A stretch of 64,000 nt of DNA, taken from positions 1-64,000 of the forward strand of contig JAHDXO010000047.1 of NCBI GenBank assembly GCA_023382975.1, read 5' to 3'. Made by a program: the position numbers and the translations under genes. Shown here piece by piece: positions 28,364 to 37,954 of this stretch. How positions within the stretch are numbered: the stretch's first letter is position 1; each line of letters begins with the position of its first letter. The DNA comes from Pirellulaceae bacterium. GTDB taxonomy: Bacteria; Planctomycetota; Planctomycetia; Pirellulales; Pirellulaceae. Below the pieces are notes generated by a model that had not been told where the DNA came from, did not search any database, and saw nothing but the letters and a program-made list of their open reading frames with translations.

Positions 28364-29807
28364 CAACCCAGCCAAGTGGCCTTTCGCCATTGCCGGTGTG
28401 GATGTGGTGGATGCCCGATCTTATTTGACGCGGCCCAGCTACAGCGAAATGCGCGGCGTCAGACTGATCAATCTCTGCCGTTCGTATTCGTACCAGACCA
28501 GCGGCTACTATGTATCGCTGCTCGCGGAGGCTCGTGGGCACAAACCCCTGCCCAGCGTGACCACGATCCAGGACATGAAGTCCCAGGCGTTTGTCCGGCT
28601 GGTATCGGACGATTTGGACGATTTGATTCAGCAGAGCTTGGCGCCGATCCAATCGGAGAAGTTCACGCTGAGCATCTACTTTGGCCGCAACATGGCCAAG
28701 CGTTACGACCGCCTCAGTCTGCGACTGTTCAATCTGTTCCAAGTACCGCTGATTCGCGTCCAGTTCGCCCGCAACGGAAAGTGGTCGATCCGCAGCGTGG
28801 CCGCGATCGCCACCAACGAAGTTCCCGAATCGCACGCGGGATTTCTGGTGGACGCCGCGACCGAGCATTTTGCGGGGCGCGGGCGGCGATCGCCGCGCCG
28901 CGTGCGGGCTCGGTACGATCTGGCGATTCTGCACAATCCGCAGGAGAGCAATCCGCCTTCGGACGAAAAGGCCCTGCGGAGATTCGAGCGGGCGGCGGTC
29001 TCGCTCGGCCTGAGCTGCGAGTTCATTGGCCGCGACGACTACGCGCGGCTGGCCGAATTCGACGCCTTGTTCATCCGCGAAACGACGTACGTCAACCATC
29101 ACACCTATCGTTTTGCCCGGCGAGCCGCCAGCGAGGGTTTGGTGGTGATCGACGACCCCGATTCCATCGTCCGCTGCACGAACAAGGTCTTTCTGGCCGA
29201 GCTGCTGCGGCGACACCGGCTGCCGATGCCGCCGACCATGGTGGTTCACAAGGGCAATCTGGATTCGGTGGCCGGCGAGATGGGCCTGCCCTGCGTCCTG
29301 AAACAGCCGGACAGTGCGTTTTCGCTGGGCGTGGTCAAGGCCGACACGGAGCAGCAGTTGAACGACGAACTGAGGCGGCTGCTGGCCGAGTCGGAGTTGG
29401 TGATCGCGCAGGGCTTCCTGCCGACCACGTTCGACTGGCGGATCGGCATCCTCGACCGGAGGCCGTTGTACGCCTGCAAGTACTTCATGGCCCCGCAGCA
29501 TTGGCAGATCATGAAGCACGAGGGACAGACCACGCACTATGGCAAATGGGAAACCTTGCCCGTGGAACTGGCGCCCCGAGCCGCGGTGCGGGCGGCGCTG
29601 AAGGCTGCCAACCTGATCGGCGACGGACTGTACGGCGTGGATGTCAAGGAATCGAACGGCGAGTTCTACATCATCGAGATCAACGACAATCCGAATATCG
29701 AGTCCGCCGTCGAGGACGCCATCCTCCGGGACGATTTGTACACGCGCATCATGAGCGTCTTCCTGAACCGCATCGAACAAACCAAGTCGGGATACCAACC
29801 CGCATGA
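28341..29807 (+). CDS. RLAN-domain RimK-family ATP-grasp ligase
   Basis: A 488-residue protein from GTG 28341, six bases after AGGAGG and inside the end of the peptidase gene. Residues about 1-190 match the RimK-like ATP-grasp N-terminal (RLAN) type (LIVVDNPAKWPF, RLINLCRSYSYQTSGYYVSLLAEARGH). The ATP-grasp part follows (FIRETTYVNHHTYRFARRA, CVLKQPDSAFSLGVVKA, GVDVKESNGEFYIIEINDN). The last motif holds the Mg-ATP ligands. RimK relatives ligate amino acids to a carboxylate. The stop overlaps the next start (ATGA), so the two ligases are probably made together. Confidence 0.9.
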   Translation: MAVLIVVDNPAKWPFAIAGVDVVDARSYLTRPSYSEMRGVRLINLCRSYSYQTSGYYVSLLAEARGHKPLPSVTTIQDMKSQAFVRLVSDDLDDLIQQSLAPIQSEKFTLSIYFGRNMAKRYDRLSLRLFNLFQVPLIRVQFARNGKWSIRSVAAIATNEVPESHAGFLVDAATEHFAGRGRRSPRRVRARYDLAILHNPQESNPPSDEKALRRFERAAVSLGLSCEFIGRDDYARLAEFDALFIRETTYVNHHTYRFARRAASEGLVVIDDPDSIVRCTNKVFLAELLRRHRLPMPPTMVVHKGNLDSVAGEMGLPCVLKQPDSAFSLGVVKADTEQQLNDELRRLLAESELVIAQGFLPTTFDWRIGILDRRPLYACKYFMAPQHWQIMKHEGQTTHYGKWETLPVELAPRAAVRAALKAANLIGDGLYGVDVKESNGEFYIIEINDNPNIESAVEDAILRDDLYTRIMSVFLNRIEQTKSGYQPA

Positions 29808-31054
29808 GCGACCGCCCTCCCTTTCGTCTGTTCGAACGTTACGGCGTCGAACTGGAGTACATGATTGTCGACGCCCGGTCGCTGGATGTTCTGCCGGTGA
29901 CCGATCGCGTGCTGTACGCGGTTGCCGGTGAATATCTGTCGGAATTCGAACTCGGGTCGATCTCCTGGTCGAACGAATTGGCCTTGCACGTGATCGAACT
30001 GAAGACGACGGATCCGGCGGCCAGTCTGGACGGGCTTGCAAGCGAATTCCAGGAGCATGTCGTCCGGATCAACGAAATCCTCGAACCGTTGGGCGGCCGT
30101 CTGATGCCGTCCGCCATGCATCCCTGGATGGACCCGCACCGCGAGATGCGGTTGTGGCCCCACGATTTCAGCCCGATCTACGAGGCGTTCCACCGCGTCT
30201 TCGATTGCCGCGGGCACGGCTGGGCCAACCTGCAAAGCGTCCACTTGAATCTGCCGTTCGCTGACGACGAGGAATTCGCGCGGCTGCATGCCGCGATCCG
30301 GTTGCTGCTGCCGATCATGCCGGCCCTGGCGGCCAGTTCGCCCGTGATGGACGGGAAAACGACCGGGCGGCTGGACAACCGGCTGGAGGTCTACCGGCAG
30401 AATGCCCGCCGCGTGCCGCGCGTGTCCGGTGCGGTGGTTCCGGAGGCGGTGTTTTCGAAGCACGCCTACGAGCAGGAGATTCTGCAGCCGTTGTATCGCG
30501 ACATCGCACCGCTGGATCCGGACGGTACGTTGCAGTACGAATGGCTCAATGCGCGCGGGGCCATCGCCCGCTTCGACCGCAACACGATCGAGATCCGCGT
30601 GCTGGACGTCCAGGAATGCCCCCGCGCCGATCTGGCGGTCTGCCGACTGCTGACCGGCGTACTGCAAGCGATGTGCGACGAGCGTTGGATGCCGCTGGCT
30701 CGTCAACAGGCATTCGGCGTCGAGCCGCTGCAAGCGATCCTTCTGAACGCCATCGGCGACGCGGAAAACACCCGCATCAGCGACGCAGACTACGCCGCCG
30801 CGTTCGGTTTCGCTCCGCCTGCGGAAGGAACCTATGCGGCCGGGCAACTGTGGCAGCATCTGTACCAGCAAGTGCGCGCCGACGAACCGTTCCCGGAACC
30901 ACTCGACGCGGCCTTGCACACGATGTTTGAATCAGGCAGTCTGGCGACCCGAATCACGCGGGTGCTGGACGACCACCAACCCGGCGCACTGGCGGACTGC
31001 TACCGCCGCCTGTGCGATTGTCTGGCCGAAGACCGCATGTTCACGAGTCCTTGA
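29804..31054 (+). CDS. GCS2-type glutamate-cysteine-ligase-like carboxylate-amine ligase
   Basis: A 416-residue protein overlapping the RimK-like gene by four bases. The N-terminus FERYGVELEYMIVD and the later WSNELALHVIELKTTDP, QSVHLNLPF and RFDRNTIEIRVLDVQECP are those of the GCS2/COG2170 fold, whose acidic residues bind Mg-ATP. Members make gamma-glutamyl or other amide bonds. The pairing with an RLAN-RimK ligase and C39-like peptidase, rather than with glutathione synthetase, argues against simple glutathione synthesis. Product unknown. Confidence 0.9.
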   Translation: MSDRPPFRLFERYGVELEYMIVDARSLDVLPVTDRVLYAVAGEYLSEFELGSISWSNELALHVIELKTTDPAASLDGLASEFQEHVVRINEILEPLGGRLMPSAMHPWMDPHREMRLWPHDFSPIYEAFHRVFDCRGHGWANLQSVHLNLPFADDEEFARLHAAIRLLLPIMPALAASSPVMDGKTTGRLDNRLEVYRQNARRVPRVSGAVVPEAVFSKHAYEQEILQPLYRDIAPLDPDGTLQYEWLNARGAIARFDRNTIEIRVLDVQECPRADLAVCRLLTGVLQAMCDERWMPLARQQAFGVEPLQAILLNAIGDAENTRISDADYAAAFGFAPPAEGTYAAGQLWQHLYQQVRADEPFPEPLDAALHTMFESGSLATRITRVLDDHQPGALADCYRRLCDCLAEDRMFTSP

Positions 31055-31061
31055 CGAAGCG

Positions 31062-31772
31062 ATGGCTCGAAAATACCTGGCGTTCGATATCGAAACCGCG
31101 AAAGAAGTCCCGGGTGAGGATTTCGATTGGCACGCCCATCGTCCGCTCGGAATCGCTTGCGCGGCAGCTTTGCCGAGCGATGCGAGCGCACCGTTGCTTT
31201 GGTACGGCAAGAAGAAAGAAGGGACGCCCGCTCCGAAGATGTCTCGTCAGGACGCACGGGATGTGGTGGATCAACTGACGGGCCTGGTGGAGGAGGGATA
31301 CACCCTGGTCACTTGGAACGGGTTGGCGTTCGACCTGGACGTGCTGGCGGAAGAGTCCGGTGCGAGAGACGTCTGTCGGGATCTGGCCCGGAACCACGTG
31401 GACTTGATGTTCCACGTGTTCTGCGTGAAGGGATTCCCCGTCGCGTTGGACAAGGCTGCCAGCGCGTTGGGCATTCCTGGAAAACCGGCAGGCATGTCGG
31501 GATACCTCGCCCCGCAGTATTGGGCCGCCGGACGATATCAGGAAGTGCTCGACTACGTCGCGCAAGATGTCCGAACCACGCTGCGGATCGCCGAGTTGTG
31601 CGACCAGCGGAGATCGTTCCGCTGGGTAACTCGCAAAGGCTCGGTCAGCTCGATCGACTTGCCCGGCGGCTGGCTGACCGTGGACCAGGCACTCCGCTTG
31701 CCGGAACCGGACACGTCGTGGATGAATACTTCCGTCCCGCGGCAGCAGTTGACGCGCTGGCTCGCAGGCTGA
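31062..31772 (+). CDS. DnaQ/RNase H-like 3'-5' exonuclease domain protein
   Basis: A 236-residue protein starting seven bases after the GCS2 gene. The DEDD-type motifs are visible: LAFDIETAK (ExoI), LVTWNGLAFDLDVL (ExoII) and LDYVAQDVRTTLRI (ExoIII), with an HVDLMFHVF segment between. It is a stand-alone exonuclease-like domain without a polymerase. It is close enough to be in the ligase operon, but the functional link is unclear and could be coincidental. RNA and DNA substrates cannot be told apart. Confidence 0.82.
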   Translation: MARKYLAFDIETAKEVPGEDFDWHAHRPLGIACAAALPSDASAPLLWYGKKKEGTPAPKMSRQDARDVVDQLTGLVEEGYTLVTWNGLAFDLDVLAEESGARDVCRDLARNHVDLMFHVFCVKGFPVALDKAASALGIPGKPAGMSGYLAPQYWAAGRYQEVLDYVAQDVRTTLRIAELCDQRRSFRWVTRKGSVSSIDLPGGWLTVDQALRLPEPDTSWMNTSVPRQQLTRWLAG

Positions 31773-31835
31773 TGAGTCGAGGTCCGTCGTTCTCCCGCCT
31801 AGTCGCCGCGGCTCGGGTCTTGTATCATCGGGGGC

Positions 31836-33245
31836 ATGTCAGACACACCCTTGGACAAGCCGGAAAACGCGGACGAAACGTCGCGGGATTCGATCCGCAC
31901 GTTGATTGTGGACAACGACCGCGCGCACGCGATCGCCATGTCGGAGATCCTGGAACGGATTGGCTACGTGTGCGAGGTGGCCACCTCCGGACCAGAAGGT
32001 CGAAAACGGATCGAGCAGAACACTTACGATGTGGTGGTCACCGACTTGGTGATGAACGAAGTCGACGGAATGCAGTTGCTGGGCCGCTCGCGCGAGTTGC
32101 TTCCCCACTGCCAGGTGATCATGGTCACCGGACATGCGACGGTGCCCAAGGCGGTCGAGGCCATGCAGCAGGGCGCGTTCAACTTCCTGGAAAAACCGAT
32201 CAGTTCCGACCGGTTGCGAGCGGTCTTCGAACGCGCGGTCGACGCGGTGCGGCTCCGGCGGCAGAATCTGGAGCTTTCCCAGCGATTGGACGAACGCTTC
32301 GGCTTCGAAGGCATCATCTACGCCAGCGAACGGATGCAAACGGTCATCGACCGGCTGAAGCGGATCGCGCCGACCGACGCCACCGTGTTGATCGCCGGCG
32401 AAAGCGGAACCGGCAAGGAACTGATTGCGCAGGCGATTCACCAGAACAGCCCTCGCAAGAACAAACGCATGGTGCCGCTGAACGCGCGGGCCGTGGCCGA
32501 GAATCTGGTCGAAAGCGAACTGTTCGGGCATGTCAAAGGCGCCTTTACCGACGCCGTCACCGATCGCGTCGGGGCGTTCGAGTATGCCAACGGCGGTACG
32601 TTGTTCCTGGACGAAGTCGGCGACATGCCCATGTCGACGCAGATCAAGCTGCTGCGAGTGCTGGAAGAGCACCAGATCACTCGCGTCGGCGACAACAAGC
32701 CGATCAAGGTAAACGTGCGATTGGTCTCCGCGACCAACCGCGATTTGGAGGACGCCGTCGAGTCGGGGGATTTTCGCCGCGATCTGTACTACCGGATCAA
32801 GGTGGTGACGGTCGAATTGCCGGCGCTGCGGCAGCGCCGCGAGGACATCGTGCCGCTGATGGACCATTTCCGCAAACAGTTCAACAAGCGGCACGGCAAA
32901 GCGGCACGAGGTTTTTCGCCCGCTGTCAGCAAGCGTTTCTTCGTCTACGACTGGCCCGGCAACGTGCGGCAGTTGCGCAACGCCGTCGAGACGATGGTCG
33001 TGCTGGACACCGACTCGGTTCTGGACATCGACGACCTGCCGCCCGAGTTGACGGAGATCGACGAACGGCATGTGGAGACCGAGTCGGGGCCGATGGGTTT
33101 GATCGGCCAGCCGTTCAGCGAAATCGAGCGTTGGGCCATCGAGGAGACGCTGAAGCTGACCAACGGCAACCGCGAAGAGACGGCGCGGATTCTGGGCATC
33201 GGGGCCCGCACGCTGTACCGCAAACTGGACAAATACAGGCTTTGA
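31836..33245 (+). CDS. Sigma-54-dependent NtrC-type response regulator
   Basis: A 469-residue regulator. The receiver domain (about 20-135) has acidic residues in VDND, phospho-acceptor Asp70 (VVVTDLVM) and Lys120 (LEKPI). The AAA+ domain has Walker A GESGTGKE (188-195), the sigma-54 loop GAFTDA (235-240, usually GAFTGA) and Walker B GGTLFLDE (253-260). A Fis-type helix-turn-helix ends the protein (REETARILGIGARTLYRKL). No cognate kinase is adjacent. It lies 63 bp after the exonuclease gene and 24 bp before mutL, so it could be transcribed with either. Confidence 0.93.
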   Translation: MSDTPLDKPENADETSRDSIRTLIVDNDRAHAIAMSEILERIGYVCEVATSGPEGRKRIEQNTYDVVVTDLVMNEVDGMQLLGRSRELLPHCQVIMVTGHATVPKAVEAMQQGAFNFLEKPISSDRLRAVFERAVDAVRLRRQNLELSQRLDERFGFEGIIYASERMQTVIDRLKRIAPTDATVLIAGESGTGKELIAQAIHQNSPRKNKRMVPLNARAVAENLVESELFGHVKGAFTDAVTDRVGAFEYANGGTLFLDEVGDMPMSTQIKLLRVLEEHQITRVGDNKPIKVNVRLVSATNRDLEDAVESGDFRRDLYYRIKVVTVELPALRQRREDIVPLMDHFRKQFNKRHGKAARGFSPAVSKRFFVYDWPGNVRQLRNAVETMVVLDTDSVLDIDDLPPELTEIDERHVETESGPMGLIGQPFSEIERWAIEETLKLTNGNREETARILGIGARTLYRKLDKYRL

Positions 33246-33269
33246 CGCACCAGGAGGCGCGAGGATCGC

Positions 33270-35309
33270 ATGCCCGAGATCCGGCAACTGCCGCCGAGCG
33301 TGGTCAACAAGATCGCAGCGGGCGAAGTCATCGAACGCCCGTCCAGCGTGGTCAAAGAATTGATGGAGAACGCGGTCGACGCCGGAGCGACGCGCGTGGA
33401 CGTGTCCATCGAAAAAGGCGGCACGGAACTGGTGCGGGTGGCCGACAACGGCTGCGGCATCCCGCCCGAGCAACTGCCGCTGGCCGTGGCGAGTCACGCG
33501 ACCAGCAAGATCCGCGACGCCGACGACCTGTTCGGCGTGCGCAGCCTGGGATTCCGCGGCGAGGCGCTGGCCTCGATCGCCGAAGTCAGCCGCTTTCTGA
33601 TGCGGAGCCGCACCGGTGGGGACCAGGCCGGCGCCGAGCTGGAGGTGATCGGCGGACACGTCAGCCAGGTGGTTCCTTGCGGCACGCCCGTGGGCACGAT
33701 CGTCGAAGTCCGCCAGTTGTTCTACAACACGCCGGTTCGCCGCAAGTTTCTGCGCGCCACCCAGACGGAAATGGGGCATGTGACCGAGGCGTTTACTCGC
33801 ATCGCGCTGGCCTTTCCCGCCATCCATTTCACGCTGCAGCACAACGATCGGCCGATCCACGATCTGCCGCCGGTGCTCAGTTGGCGCGAACGGATCATCA
33901 AGTTTTTCGGGCTGGAGGTTGCCGACTCGCTGATTCCGGTCGAAGGCAGTGACGGCATCGTGACGCTCCGCGGGTTCGTGGCCAATCCCAGTCTGAGCCG
34001 CGCGAATAACCGGCTGCAGTACTTCTTTCTGAACGGCCGACATATCCGCGATCGCGCTCTGCAGCACGCTTTGGGCGAGGCGTATCGAGGGTTGCTGCTG
34101 ACCGGCCGTTTTCCGGTCGCCTTTCTCCAGCTTGAAATCCCCGCCGACACGGTTGATGTCAACGTGCATCCGACGAAACTGGAAGTCCGCTTTCAGGATG
34201 GCGGACGGATTTACAGCCAATTGCTCGGCACGCTGCGTCAGAAGTTCCTCAGCACTGATCTGACCGCGCGCGTCCGCACCGGCCCTTTGGCCGTCGACCA
34301 GGACCCGGCTTCGGCTCTGGACGAAGGCCAAGCTCAGCAGCGGCGCGAAGAACTGCTGAACTGGGCCAAGGGTCGTCCTACGCCGGATGCGAATCATCCC
34401 GACGCGGCATCCGCCGACGCTGCGGCACCGGTTGCCGGCGGTCCTTCGCCGCTCGGACAGAGCGCTGCGCCGCCGCGCCAGCCGCAGTTCGATTTCCGCG
34501 ACACACGATTGCCCGGCGCCGTGCCGGAATTCCGTCCGTTTTCCGACGGTCGCCTCGCGGGGCAGCCCGCCAACGTTCGGCCCGCCGCTCAGCAGGAAGG
34601 TCCGACGGTTCCTGGTGCATCGCCGGTCGTACCGAGTTCGGCTGAGTCGCCCGCCACATTGCCACCGGCCGCATCGCCGCCGACCGCATCGCCGTCTGCC
34701 GACAGCGGTTTGTCCGAGACGCAGGCGGCGCCCGTGATCGCCCGCTCGGGGATGCAGGTCCACAACCGCTACTTGATCACCGAGAACGACGAGGGGATGG
34801 TGATCATCGACCAGCATGCGCTGCACGAGCGGATCCTGTACGAGCAGTTGCGCACCAAAGTCTTGGGGGGCAGCCTGGAGAAGCAGCGTCTGCTGGTGCC
34901 CGAGCCCGTGACCTTGACGCCGGCGGAGGCCGCGGTGGCGCTCGAATCGCGGGAGATCCTGTGTCGGTTGGGAATCGAGATCGAACCGTTCGGCGGGGAC
35001 ACCGTGCTGGTTTCCAGCTATCCCGCCATGCTTGCCAATTTCAATCCGGCCGAGGTGTTGCGGCAACTGGTCGAACAACTGATGTCCGGCGGCAAGACGC
35101 CCGAACGCCGTGACTTGCTGGACGAGATGCTGCACATGATCTCGTGCAAGGCAGCGATCAAAGCCGGCGACCGGCTGAACGCGGACGAGATCACCGTGCT
35201 GCTGGAACAACGACATCTGTTCCAGGACAGCCACCACTGCCCCCACGGCCGGCCCACCGCGTTGGTCTTCACTCGCGAGGAACTCGACAAGCGTTTCAAG
35301 CGAATTTGA
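33270..35309 (+). CDS. mutL: DNA mismatch repair protein MutL
   Basis: A 679-residue MutL. The GHKL ATPase has IAAGEVIERPSSVVKELMENAVDAGA, ADNGCGI, ATSKI and LGFRGEALASI. A Pro/Ala/Ser-rich linker spans about residues 365-485. The C-terminal domain carries DQHALHERILYE, which fits the endonuclease motif DQHAxxExxxxE, plus SCKAAIKAGD and CPHGRPTALVF. So this MutL should nick DNA itself, as in bacteria without MutH. The ribosome-binding site is AGGAGG. mutS is not in the window. Confidence 0.96.
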   Translation: MPEIRQLPPSVVNKIAAGEVIERPSSVVKELMENAVDAGATRVDVSIEKGGTELVRVADNGCGIPPEQLPLAVASHATSKIRDADDLFGVRSLGFRGEALASIAEVSRFLMRSRTGGDQAGAELEVIGGHVSQVVPCGTPVGTIVEVRQLFYNTPVRRKFLRATQTEMGHVTEAFTRIALAFPAIHFTLQHNDRPIHDLPPVLSWRERIIKFFGLEVADSLIPVEGSDGIVTLRGFVANPSLSRANNRLQYFFLNGRHIRDRALQHALGEAYRGLLLTGRFPVAFLQLEIPADTVDVNVHPTKLEVRFQDGGRIYSQLLGTLRQKFLSTDLTARVRTGPLAVDQDPASALDEGQAQQRREELLNWAKGRPTPDANHPDAASADAAAPVAGGPSPLGQSAAPPRQPQFDFRDTRLPGAVPEFRPFSDGRLAGQPANVRPAAQQEGPTVPGASPVVPSSAESPATLPPAASPPTASPSADSGLSETQAAPVIARSGMQVHNRYLITENDEGMVIIDQHALHERILYEQLRTKVLGGSLEKQRLLVPEPVTLTPAEAAVALESREILCRLGIEIEPFGGDTVLVSSYPAMLANFNPAEVLRQLVEQLMSGGKTPERRDLLDEMLHMISCKAAIKAGDRLNADEITVLLEQRHLFQDSHHCPHGRPTALVFTREELDKRFKRI

Positions 35310-35443
35310 CGACCTGCGGCGAGAAGTCAGGTACCTGTCCCGGACCATGCCGCGCAGCGATTGGTGGTTGCATCGCCAGCGATCGCGGGGCAGAATGTCT
35401 TCGTTTCCTGCCTTTCGATCCTGCCGCATGAAGGAGCCCTCCG

Positions 35444-37783
35444 ATGTCGTTTGCCCGATCGCAGCGTTTCCGTTTCCGTGTCGTGTTCGGTGCAGCGGTG
35501 GTGACGCTGCTGGCTCTGTTCCCAATGGGCGAGGCCGTGGCGATGGGCGATGAGTACTACGTTTCGCCCGCCGGCGACGACGGTTGGTCGGGACGTCTGG
35601 CGGATGCGAACGCCGACCGCACCGATGGTCCGTGGCGGACGTTGGCCAAGGCCTGTGCGGTCGTCGGCCCGGGCGACACGTGCCGGTTGAGGGCCGGGGT
35701 TTACCGCGAGACGCTTCGACCCGTGCGCGACGGTGCGCCGGATGCGCCCATCGCGTTCGCCGTGCAGCCCGGCGAACGCGTGTTGCTGACCGGCGCCGAT
35801 CCGGTCGGCGGTTGGCAAGCTGCCGAGGGCGGGCTGTTTCGCACGTCGCTGGACTGGGATTTGGCCGACGAGAACCAGTTGTTTGCTGGCGAGCGGATGT
35901 TGACCGAGGCGCGTTGGCCGGACCTGCAAGGCACGCTGCTCAAACCGGCGCGGGCCGTCGTCGCCTCGGGCACGGCCAACACGATCGTTGATCCCAATCT
36001 GCCGGGCGAAGTCGACGACTATTGGAATGGCGCCGTGCTCTGGTGTGCTGGCGGAGAACGCTGGTACTGCTGGAGCGCAAGCGTCACCGCGTTTGACGCC
36101 GCCACCAAGACATTGACTCTTGACAAACCCCAGCCCGACCGCTGGTACACGCCGCGCCAGGGGAACCTGTACGTACTGATGGGCGTCCGCAATGCCCTGG
36201 ACGCCGAAGGCGAATGGTGGTTGGATCGCGGAACCAAGACTCTGTGGCTCAAGCCGCCCGGTGGCGCGGACCCGAATACGCTGGCGGTCGAAGCCAAACG
36301 CCGCATCTACGCGATCGATTTGTCAGGCCGCGCGCACATTCACATCGACGGCATCGGCTTCCGGGCCGGCGGCATCGCGACAGACGCTGCCAGCCACCAC
36401 TTGCAGTTGAAAGGCCTGAACGGCCAGTACATCGGACATTCCTACGTCAACGACGTCAGCGGCCGCGCCAGCGTGCTGATCAAAGGCCACGACATCGAGG
36501 TAATCGGTTGCGAATTCGCGTACGCTTCCGGCAGCCTGATCCGCATCGAGGGCCGCGACAACCGGTTGATCAATTCGTTCCTGCACGACGGCAACTATGC
36601 CGGGAAATGGAACGGCGTCGCGTCGTTCTCCGGCCGGCGGCACGTGATCAGCCATAACACGATCCGCGACTCGGGCCGCGACGTCTGCTCGGTCCACGGA
36701 CTGATGGAGAGCCTGATCCAGCACAACGACCTTTCGCACTCGGGCTGGCTGACCGCGGACTTGGGGATGACCTATGGGCACAACACGGACTTCATGAACA
36801 CCGTCATCCGCTACAACTGGGTTCACGACAACTTGGCGCACGGGCACACGGCGGGGATCTATTTCGATCATTGCAGCCACAATGCCATCGTGCATCACAA
36901 CATCGTCTGGAACGTGCCCGGGATGCCGCTGCAGGTGAACAACCCTTCCTACTTCATGCTCTGCTACAACAACACATTGTGGAACAGCGGCAGGATCTCG
37001 ACGTTCGATCACAGCCACCGCAACGATCTGTTCGGCAGCCGCTTCCAGAACAACATCGCGGCTCAGGAATTCCGCTTGCCAGCGCATGTGGCCACCGAGC
37101 CGAATTTGATCGGACCCGAGCCCGGCTTGGCCGATCCACTGAACGGCCGATTCGAACTTGCCCCCGACTCGCCCGCGCGGGGCGCGGGGTTCCCGTTGCC
37201 GGGAATCGCCGAGGGCACGGCGGGCAGTCCGCCGGATCTGGGCGCGATTCCGCCCGCTTGGCAGGCCGGACACAACTTCGAGAATCCACCTGATGTTTGT
37301 CTGGAGGTGCCGCTGGCGGCCTACAGCAATGCGGTCCGCAACGCGGCGTTCGAGTTGGGAACGCTTGAGTATTGGACGACGTCCGGGCCTGGAACGGCTG
37401 GAATCGCGCCCGGCAATGGCTGGGGCAACGGATTCGGGCGTGGCGAAGTTCAGAAGACCGGCACTTCGAAATACGAACTGAAGCTGAACGGTCGCGTCCG
37501 CGTCCAGCAGACCATTGCGCATCTGCACCCGGGCACCGCGTACCAACTGTCCGGCTGGCTCAAAGTGTCGGGCGACAACGCGACGGCCGTGTTGGGCGTA
37601 AGCGGTCACGGCGGACCGGAGGTCACCGTGAACAGCCAGGACCAGGGCTGGGAGCGGAAGACGCTGGATTTCACGACCGGGGCCGACGTGACATCGGTCA
37701 CCGTCTTTGTCGAACAGACCTCCGAAGCCGGCCAAGCGTTCGCCGACAACCTGGGCCTGCCTCGCAATCCGCCGTCCCGATGA
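35444..37783 (+). CDS. Exported right-handed parallel beta-helix protein with C-terminal CBM-like domain
   Basis: A 779-residue protein. ATG at 35444 follows GAAGGAG; the signal peptide is about residues 1-33. EYYVSPAGDDGWSG is the usual start of DUF1565/pectate-lyase-like beta-helix proteins. The helix proper (about 290-570) is marked by short turns with SHNTIRDSGRDV, HNDLSHSG, YNWVHDN and HHNIVWN. Residues about 620-779 resemble a CBM4/9-type jelly-roll (NAAFELGTLEYWTTSG, YQLSGWLKVSGD). It is probably a polysaccharide lyase or glycan-binding protein; no catalytic site was identified. Confidence 0.85.
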   Translation: MSFARSQRFRFRVVFGAAVVTLLALFPMGEAVAMGDEYYVSPAGDDGWSGRLADANADRTDGPWRTLAKACAVVGPGDTCRLRAGVYRETLRPVRDGAPDAPIAFAVQPGERVLLTGADPVGGWQAAEGGLFRTSLDWDLADENQLFAGERMLTEARWPDLQGTLLKPARAVVASGTANTIVDPNLPGEVDDYWNGAVLWCAGGERWYCWSASVTAFDAATKTLTLDKPQPDRWYTPRQGNLYVLMGVRNALDAEGEWWLDRGTKTLWLKPPGGADPNTLAVEAKRRIYAIDLSGRAHIHIDGIGFRAGGIATDAASHHLQLKGLNGQYIGHSYVNDVSGRASVLIKGHDIEVIGCEFAYASGSLIRIEGRDNRLINSFLHDGNYAGKWNGVASFSGRRHVISHNTIRDSGRDVCSVHGLMESLIQHNDLSHSGWLTADLGMTYGHNTDFMNTVIRYNWVHDNLAHGHTAGIYFDHCSHNAIVHHNIVWNVPGMPLQVNNPSYFMLCYNNTLWNSGRISTFDHSHRNDLFGSRFQNNIAAQEFRLPAHVATEPNLIGPEPGLADPLNGRFELAPDSPARGAGFPLPGIAEGTAGSPPDLGAIPPAWQAGHNFENPPDVCLEVPLAAYSNAVRNAAFELGTLEYWTTSGPGTAGIAPGNGWGNGFGRGEVQKTGTSKYELKLNGRVRVQQTIAHLHPGTAYQLSGWLKVSGDNATAVLGVSGHGGPEVTVNSQDQGWERKTLDFTTGADVTSVTVFVEQTSEAGQAFADNLGLPRNPPSR

Positions 37784-37786
37784 TCT

Positions 37787-37805
37787 CCTTCGACTCCGGC
37801 GAAGG
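37787..37805 (+). terminator. Hairpin after the beta-helix gene
   Basis: CCTTCG (37787-37792) pairs with CGAAGG (37800-37805) around a seven-base loop, four bases after the stop codon. No T-tract follows, so termination is only a guess. Confidence 0.35.
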
Positions 37806-37954
37806 GGCGGAACGAATCGAATCGAGCCCGAGCGCACAAATCCCGTGTTCTGGGTGCGATTTGCCAGCGCCGCGTTCGAGAAACTTCAGCAGTCAAAGTC
37901 GTCAGCTTCTCGTACGAAACCGCACGAGCGACCGGCATCGCATGGTTGCCCGAG

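Noticed and set aside
28323..30041. 572-codon minus-strand frame over the ligase genes
   Set aside because: Shadow of the RimK-like and GCS2 genes; low-complexity composition.
29804..31054. Glutathione biosynthesis gene gshA
   Set aside because: COG2170-type sequence next to RLAN-RimK and C39-like genes, not gshB; product left open.
31127..33952. Long plus-strand frame overlapping exonuclease, regulator and mutL
   Set aside because: Arg/Gly/Asp-rich off-frame translation without motifs; the other frame encodes recognisable families.
31839..35525. 1,228-codon minus-strand open frame over the regulator and mutL
   Set aside because: Antisense shadow of two well-conserved plus-strand genes in GC-rich DNA; no domain was recognised.
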